Shown here piece by piece: positions 63,068 to 64,000 of a stretch of DNA of 64,000 nt (within the stretch, counting starts at the first letter, position 1; each line of letters opens with the position of its first letter). The stretch lies in assembly GCF_003428625.2 (NCBI RefSeq), contig NZ_QVQT02000003.1, positions 550,207 through 614,206 of the forward strand, given 5' to 3'. Source of the DNA: Paracidobacterium acidisoli (lineage in GTDB: Bacteria; Acidobacteriota; Terriglobia; Terriglobales; Acidobacteriaceae). The position numbers and the translations under genes were made by a program. A model generated the notes under the pieces. It searched no databases. It had not been told where the DNA came from and saw nothing but the letters and a program-made list of their open reading frames with translations.

Positions 63068-63991
63068 ATGGAAGAGATGGGTTGCGGTACGGCACTGATT
63101 ACTCCCTTTCGCGAGGATGGGAGTGTTGACGAGCGGGCGCTCTATGCGCTGACGCAATGGCAGGTCGAGAGCGGCATCGACTGGCTGGTAGCGTGCGGAA
63201 CGACGGCGGAGACGCCGACGCTGAGCGATGACGAGTGGCTGCAGGTGACGCGCATCGTCATTGAAGCGGTTGCGGGCCGGGTTCCGGTCTGGGTGGGATG
63301 CACGCACAATGCGACACGTACGGCGGTGGCCCGGGCGCGGGCCGCGGCGCAGATACCGGGGGTGAACGCGATTCTGACCGCCAATCCCTACTACAACAAG
63401 CCGACGCAGGAAGGCCAGTTCGAACACTTCAAAGCCGTCGCACATGCAGTTGGGCTGCCGGTGGTGCTGTACAACATTCCGAGCCGCGCGGGTGTGAATC
63501 TGGAGCCGGCGACGGTGCTGCGGCTGATCGAGGCGGCTCCCAATATTGCGGGCATCAAGGAATCGAGCGGCAGCCTGCCGCAGATTGCGGAGCTGATTAC
63601 GCAGGCTCCGCGCAGCTTCAGCGTGTATGCGGGCGACGACAATATGGCGCTGGGCGCGCTGGGCGTGGGTGGAGCAGGGCTGGTGTCGGTCGCGTCGAAT
63701 GAGATTCCCGCAGAGATGGCGCAGATGGCCCGCGCCGCGCTGAACAACGACTGGACAAGAGCGCGTCAGATTCACCGTAAGTACTTCCGGCTGATGCAGG
63801 CGAACTTTCGGGAGACCAGCCCGGGGCCGGTAAAGGCGGTGCTGGCGATGATGGGAAAGATCGGGGAGTATTACCGGCTGCCCATGACGCCGGTGAGCTC
63901 CGGCACACGCGCTTATCTGGAGCGGCTGGCGGGCGAGCTGGGTCTGCTGGTCCATGCTCCGCAGGCGGAAGGCGATCTGCGCATGTTTTAG
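63068..63991 (+). CDS. dapA: 4-hydroxy-tetrahydrodipicolinate synthase
   Basis: A 307-residue TIM-barrel lyase from the ATG at 63068. It has A-C-G-T-T-A-E-T-P-T, N-P-Y-Y-N-K-P-T-Q-E-G, V-V-L-Y-N-I-P-S-R (Y135) and the Schiff-base lysine in A-G-I-K-E-S-S-G (K164). It condenses pyruvate with aspartate semialdehyde, the step that uses the asd product and feeds dapB. It is the last gene of the asd-lysC-dapB-dapA order. No clear Shine-Dalgarno is present. Confidence 0.95.
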   Translation: MEEMGCGTALITPFREDGSVDERALYALTQWQVESGIDWLVACGTTAETPTLSDDEWLQVTRIVIEAVAGRVPVWVGCTHNATRTAVARARAAAQIPGVNAILTANPYYNKPTQEGQFEHFKAVAHAVGLPVVLYNIPSRAGVNLEPATVLRLIEAAPNIAGIKESSGSLPQIAELITQAPRSFSVYAGDDNMALGALGVGGAGLVSVASNEIPAEMAQMARAALNNDWTRARQIHRKYFRLMQANFRETSPGPVKAVLAMMGKIGEYYRLPMTPVSSGTRAYLERLAGELGLLVHAPQAEGDLRMF

Positions 63992-64000
63992 TGCTGGCCG

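Overview
This window reads as a chromosomal stretch of a high-GC Acidobacteriota (Terriglobia-like) genome. That assignment is inferred from the mixture of gene families: a cytoplasmic kumamolisin-type S53 peptidase, a secreted VWFA-domain protein of the kind common in Terriglobia, a Tat-exported DUF5054 protein, a MoxR/VWA pair, many repeat elements and several toxin-antitoxin pairs. No rRNA, tRNA, prophage, transposase gene or CRISPR array was found. Most of the window is housekeeping or ordinary metabolism.

Layout. 1-2.3 kb: tail of a response regulator, an Hpt protein, a K+-channel-like protein and a DUF2905 membrane protein. 2.4-8 kb: xseA and glmM facing polA. 8.2-12.7 kb: a leftward block of VWA protein, MoxR-type AAA ATPase, Lon-N-domain protein, TPR protein and GNAT. 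13-21.6 kb: thioesterase, mrp, tal, aldo/keto reductase with a divergent TetR regulator, FAH-family hydrolase, Fn3 lipoprotein, NAD-epimerase and an XRE-cupin regulator. 21.7-31.5 kb: nucleotidase plus zinc-ribbon coiled coil, membrane glycosyltransferase, SDR, exported protein, YjbR, amino-acid permease, a 51-residue basic protein and pcrA/uvrD. 31.6-37.1 kb: VapBC-like pair, LOG protein, DUF971, GNAT, SemiSWEET-TauE pair, orphan ABC ATPase, zinc ribbon and gluQ. 37.2-47.1 kb: DUF5054 protein, Y-family polymerase, tiny membrane protein, acyl-CoA carboxylase beta subunit, Phd-PIN pair, cupin, kumamolisin and sugar-binding lipoprotein. 47.3-53.7 kb: ligA, an AT-rich DnaQ-BRCT gene, VWFA protein, ridA, msrB, metallopeptidase and rpmB. 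53.8-64 kb: luciferase-like monooxygenase, DUF1440-like protein, ParDE pair, nrdR, NAD-isocitrate dehydrogenase, cupredoxin-like lipoprotein, cupin, and the lysine/diaminopimelate cluster asd-lysC-dapB-dapA.

The most unusual content is non-coding. Four intergenic sites carry degenerate tandem arrays of a 15-bp unit (close to AAGAAGCGGTCAGCT) that start at or inside gene 3' ends and are followed by an array of the reverse complement, so each locus can fold into a long multi-unit hairpin. Separately there are three copies of a small MITE-like element with terminal inverted repeats, and a dispersed composite palindromic repeat. Regulatory palindromes sit in front of two of the three toxin-antitoxin operons, and three genes have promoter-like elements placed so close to the start codon that leaderless mRNAs are predicted.

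Genes that work together: asd, lysC, dapB and dapA form the aspartate-to-dihydrodipicolinate route and reduction; glmM feeds peptidoglycan precursors; polA, ligA, xseA, pcrA/uvrD and the Y-family polymerase cover repair; msrB and ridA cover protein and metabolite damage. All functional calls are from reading the translated sequence and family knowledge; no database search was run.
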